From DATARH01 sp038228485 (GTDB lineage: Bacteria; Pseudomonadota; Alphaproteobacteria; ATCC43930; CGMCC-115725): a stretch of 9,881 bases of DNA. Under the pieces are notes generated by a model. It was not told the DNA's origin and did no database searches. It worked only from the letters and a program-made list of their open reading frames with translations. The DNA lies in the NCBI GenBank assembly GCA_038228485.1, contig JBBRPG010000150.1, forward strand, positions 1-9,881, given 5' to 3'. Position 1 is the first letter of the stretch. Every line of letters begins with the position of its first letter. The position numbers and the translations under genes are program-made. Below are positions 7,492-9,881 of the stretch, piece after piece.

Positions 7492-8721
7492 ATGGCCGAT
7501 GTTTCACCTCTCGCCCCCGCCGCGTTCCGCACGATGACGCCGATCGCCGGGGTGCGCCTCGCCGCGCACGCGGCGGGTATCCGCTATTCCGGGCGCAACG
7601 ACATGATGGTGGCCGAGCTGGCGCCAGGCAGCGCCGTTGCGGGCGTCCTCACGCAATCGACGATGCCGGGCCAGCCGGTGATCTGGTGCCGCCAATGCCT
7701 GCCCTACGGCAAGGTGCGCGCCATTGTCGTCAACTCCGGCAACGCCAACGTCTTTACCGGTCGCGCCGGGTGGCAGGTGGTTGAAAGCACCGCAGCGAGC
7801 GCGGCGCGCGTCTTCGGCTGCGACCAGCGCGAGATTTACATCTCCTCGACCGGGGTCATCGGCGAGCCGCCGCCGGCCGACCGGATCAGCGCCGCGCTGC
7901 CCGAAATCGTCGGCAAGCTGTCGGCCGAGGCCTGGGAGGCCGCTGCGCGCGCGATCATGACCACCGACACCTTCCCCAAAGGCGCTACGGCGACCGCCGA
8001 CGTCGGCGGAGTACAGGTGAGGATCAACGGGTTTTGCAAGGGCTCGGGGATGATTGCGCCGAACATGGCGACGATGCTCGGCTACGTCTTCACCGACGCC
8101 GCACTGCCCGCGCCGGTGCTGCAGGCGCTGCTGTCCGCGGCGACCGAGGTGTCGTTCAATTCGATGACCGTCGACGGCGACACCTCTACCAGCGATACGG
8201 TGCTGCTATGCGCGACGCAGCAAGCCAAGCACCCGGCGATCACCGATGCAGGCGACCCGCGGCTTGCCGGGTTCCGGCGCGCGTTCGAGGGGGTCATGGT
8301 CGACCTCGCGCAGCAGATTGCCCGCGACGGCGAAGGCGCCGGGAAATTCATCACCATCGACGTGACCGGGGCCGAGAGCGACCGCGCGGCGCGGCAAATC
8401 GGCCTGACGATCGGCAACTCGCCGCTGGTCAAGACCGCGCTCGCCGCGGGCGACGCCAATTGGGGCCGCATCGTCATGGCGGTCGGCAAATCGGGCGAGA
8501 AGGCCGACCGCGACAAACTCGGCATCGCGGTCGGCGGCACCCAGATTACCGCCGATGGCGGGCCGGTGCCGAACTACAACGAAGGGCCGGTCGCCGAACA
8601 CATGAAGGGCCGCGAAATCCACATCGCGATCGATATCGGCATCGGCAACGGCAAGGCGACGGTGTGGACCTGCGACCTGACCCACGGCTATATCGACATC
8701 AATGGCAGCTACCGAAGCTGA
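7492..8721 (+). CDS. argJ: bifunctional glutamate N-acetyltransferase / amino-acid acetyltransferase ArgJ
   Basis: This 409-residue enzyme moves the acetyl group from N-acetylornithine to glutamate, closing the acetyl cycle of arginine biosynthesis. Bifunctional forms also use acetyl-CoA. ArgJ is made as a proprotein that cuts itself into alpha and beta chains before a threonine. The matching site here is the NMATML motif, with Thr194 as new amino terminus and nucleophile. The STG at 119-121 corresponds to the oxyanion-hole residues. Other family marks are the NSGNAN motif (81-86), KGSGMIAPNM (183-192), GNSPLVKTA (308-316) and the conserved INGSYRS ending. Length is typical. Transcription probably depends on read-through of the Arg-codon attenuator upstream. 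mutT overlaps its 3' end by 20 bp. Whether it is mono- or bifunctional cannot be told. Confidence 0.96.
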   Translation: MADVSPLAPAAFRTMTPIAGVRLAAHAAGIRYSGRNDMMVAELAPGSAVAGVLTQSTMPGQPVIWCRQCLPYGKVRAIVVNSGNANVFTGRAGWQVVESTAASAARVFGCDQREIYISSTGVIGEPPPADRISAALPEIVGKLSAEAWEAAARAIMTTDTFPKGATATADVGGVQVRINGFCKGSGMIAPNMATMLGYVFTDAALPAPVLQALLSAATEVSFNSMTVDGDTSTSDTVLLCATQQAKHPAITDAGDPRLAGFRRAFEGVMVDLAQQIARDGEGAGKFITIDVTGAESDRAARQIGLTIGNSPLVKTALAAGDANWGRIVMAVGKSGEKADRDKLGIAVGGTQITADGGPVPNYNEGPVAEHMKGREIHIAIDIGIGNGKATVWTCDLTHGYIDINGSYRS

Positions 8722-9142
8722 ATCCAGTTCCCGGATGGCGCCGAAGCCCATCGTTCTGGTCGCGGCGGTGGTGCTGATCGACGCAGACGGGCGGGTCCTG
8801 CTGGCCGAGCGGCCGGCCGGTAAGCATCTTGCCGGGATGTGGGAATTCCCCGGCGGCAAGGTGCAGCCGGGCGAGACGCCGGAGGCGGCGCTGATCCGCG
8901 AGCTCGACGAGGAGCTCGGCATCGACGTGGTGGCGAGCTGCCTGGCGCCGTTCACCTTCGCCTCGCACGCCTACCCCGAATTCCACCTGCTGATGCCGCT
9001 CTACGTCTGCCGCAAATGGTCGGGGATCGTCACCGCGCGCGAGGGCCAGCGGCTTAAATGGGTGCGCTCGGCGCAGCTCGCCGACTATCCGATGCCGCCC
9101 GCCGACAAGCCGCTGGTGGCGATGCTGCGCGATTTGCTTTAA
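8702..9142 (+). CDS. mutT: MutT-type Nudix hydrolase (8-oxo-dGTP diphosphatase-like)
   Basis: This 146-residue Nudix protein probably cleans oxidised nucleotides such as 8-oxo-dGTP to the monophosphate. The full Nudix box G-x5-E-x7-RE-L-x-EE-x-G-I is present at residues 52-74 (from GKVQPGE to REL, EEL and GI). The carboxy-terminal part has the KWV and PPADKPL segments typical of MutT. The start is uncertain. The ATG at 8702 overlaps argJ by 20 bp and adds an 11-residue tail (MAATEAESSSR) not needed by the fold. The ATG at 8735 gives 135 residues starting MAPKPIVLVAA. Neither has a clear ribosome binding site, so coupling to argJ translation is likely. It would share the argJ attenuator. Its stop codon overlaps that of the convergent methyltransferase gene. 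Confidence 0.9.
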   Translation: MAATEAESSSRMAPKPIVLVAAVVLIDADGRVLLAERPAGKHLAGMWEFPGGKVQPGETPEAALIRELDEELGIDVVASCLAPFTFASHAYPEFHLLMPLYVCRKWSGIVTAREGQRLKWVRSAQLADYPMPPADKPLVAMLRDLL

Positions 9143-9881
9143 CCGATGCGCCGGCGTGGGCCGGGGCTTGGTTTCGTCTGGTCGGGATGGGGCGCCCAGC
9201 CGGTCAGAAACAGAATTTCGAAAGTCGCCGTGATGCGCCCGTCGGCGTCGGCAAAGCGCTCGGCGTAGATCGCGCCGGCGCGGGCGAGGGTGGCGCGGCT
9301 CAGGAAACGGCGGCGGGCGGACAGCGCGTTGGTCTCGCCCATGCCGCGCAGGTCGCGCATCAGCGCCGGCATGTCGGGGTAAGTGACGGTGATCGTCTCG
9401 CTGTCGGCGACCGGCATCGCCAACCCGGCGCGCTGCAGCAGCGAGGCGGCGTCGAAGAGCTCGACGGTCGGCGACACGCGCGGGCTGACCCCGCCTTCCT
9501 CGGCGAGCTCGGCGTCGAACAGCGCGGTGCGCAATTCGATGAGCGTGCTGCCGCCGAACATCGCCGCCAGCAGCAGCCCGTCCGGTTTCAGCGCACGCCG
9601 GATTTGGATCAGCGCGCCCGGCAGGTCGGCGCACCAATGCAGCGCGAGACAACTCGCCGCGAGATCGAAGCTGGCGTCGCGGAACGGGATCAGCTCGGGG
9701 TCGGCAGCGACGCGCGGCATGGGCGCCGTGGCCAGCAACACAGCCGACGGCTCGGCGGCGATCACACGCTCGCAGCCGGGGCGTCGGGCCAGTGCGCGCG
9801 CCACCGCTCCGTCACGGGCGCAGAGATCGAGCGCGACCGGAAACTCCCGATTGATCAGGTCGAGCCGGTCGAGCAGCCGCC
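9139..9881 (-). CDS. class I SAM-dependent methyltransferase-fold protein, NDUFAF5/BioC-like (5' end outside window)
   Basis: The frame is open from the right window edge to TAA at 9139-9141, giving 246 visible residues. The GTG at 9804 is internal: residues upstream of it (LDLINREFPVALDLCARDGAVARAL in two overlapping parts, about 9799-9858) belong to the first beta strand and motif I of the methyltransferase fold. Downstream, SCLALHWCADLPG, IRRALKPDGLLLAAMFGG, an ELAEEGG-SPR-SP segment, a TYPDMPALMRDLRGMGE segment and a final LTGWAPH match the layout of NDUFAF5. NDUFAF5 is the complex I assembly factor known to hydroxylate an arginine of NDUFS7. BioC is the nearest alternative. Motif I shows Cys where a Gly is usual (LDLCARDG). 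The carboxy-terminal tail is proline/arginine-rich. The gene converges with mutT, the stops overlapping in TTAA. Confidence 0.85.
   Translation of the reverse strand, partial: RLLDRLDLINREFPVALDLCARDGAVARALARRPGCERVIAAEPSAVLLATAPMPRVAADPELIPFRDASFDLAASCLALHWCADLPGALIQIRRALKPDGLLLAAMFGGSTLIELRTALFDAELAEEGGVSPRVSPTVELFDAASLLQRAGLAMPVADSETITVTYPDMPALMRDLRGMGETNALSARRRFLSRATLARAGAIYAERFADADGRITATFEILFLTGWAPHPDQTKPSPGPRRRIG

Noticed and set aside
7322..7537. ORF of 71 codons starting ATG 7322 in the argJ leader (MRAFDWPTTTI...)
   Set aside because: GAGG is only about 1-2 nt from its ATG, it runs through the terminator and overlaps argJ, and its sequence has no codon cluster. The 7257 frame explains the region better.

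Overview
The window is a high-G+C stretch of an alphaproteobacterial chromosome. Three things point there: the SecA and NDUFAF5-like methyltransferase sequences, the secA/argJ/mutT neighbourhood, and a GGAAC-N17-GGTT promoter-like motif. The order Hyphomicrobiales or Rhodospirillales seems likely, but the sequence alone does not settle it. The left and right edges cut through the neighbourhood, and the last gene is truncated by the window end.

Left part (1-3145): a tRNA-Ser(UGA) on the minus strand is followed by a divergently oriented 51-residue glycine-rich membrane micropeptide (DUF3309 type) with a strong ribosome binding site and a possible general-stress (EcfG-type) promoter. Then comes a minus-strand two-gene operon, read right to left. 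It encodes a 2Fe-2S subunit and a molybdopterin subunit of a xanthine dehydrogenase/isoquinoline oxidoreductase-type hydroxylase, joined by an ATGA overlap.

Middle (3146-7073): a long palindrome touches the 3' end of tRNA-Lys(CUU), which has a near-consensus promoter. Next are a secreted alpha/beta hydrolase, a TTCCC/GGGAA dyad in the gap, and a full-length secA (916 residues) with its own TTGACA-N17-TATCTC promoter.

Right part (7074-9881): secA and argJ are divergent. The 418-bp gap between them holds what I consider the key find. On the plus strand there is an undescribed-looking 32-codon ORF with ten arginine codons: five in a row, then four consecutive CGA just before its stop. It is followed 35 nt later by an intrinsic terminator, and the argJ start lies 76 nt beyond the T-run. 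The RNA can form mutually exclusive 1:2, 2:3 and 3:4 hairpins as in classical ribosome-mediated attenuation. I read this as an arginine-sensing attenuator controlling argJ (arginine biosynthesis) and the mutT Nudix gene that overlaps it. A methyltransferase gene converges on mutT, the two stop codons overlapping in TTAA, and runs off the right end.
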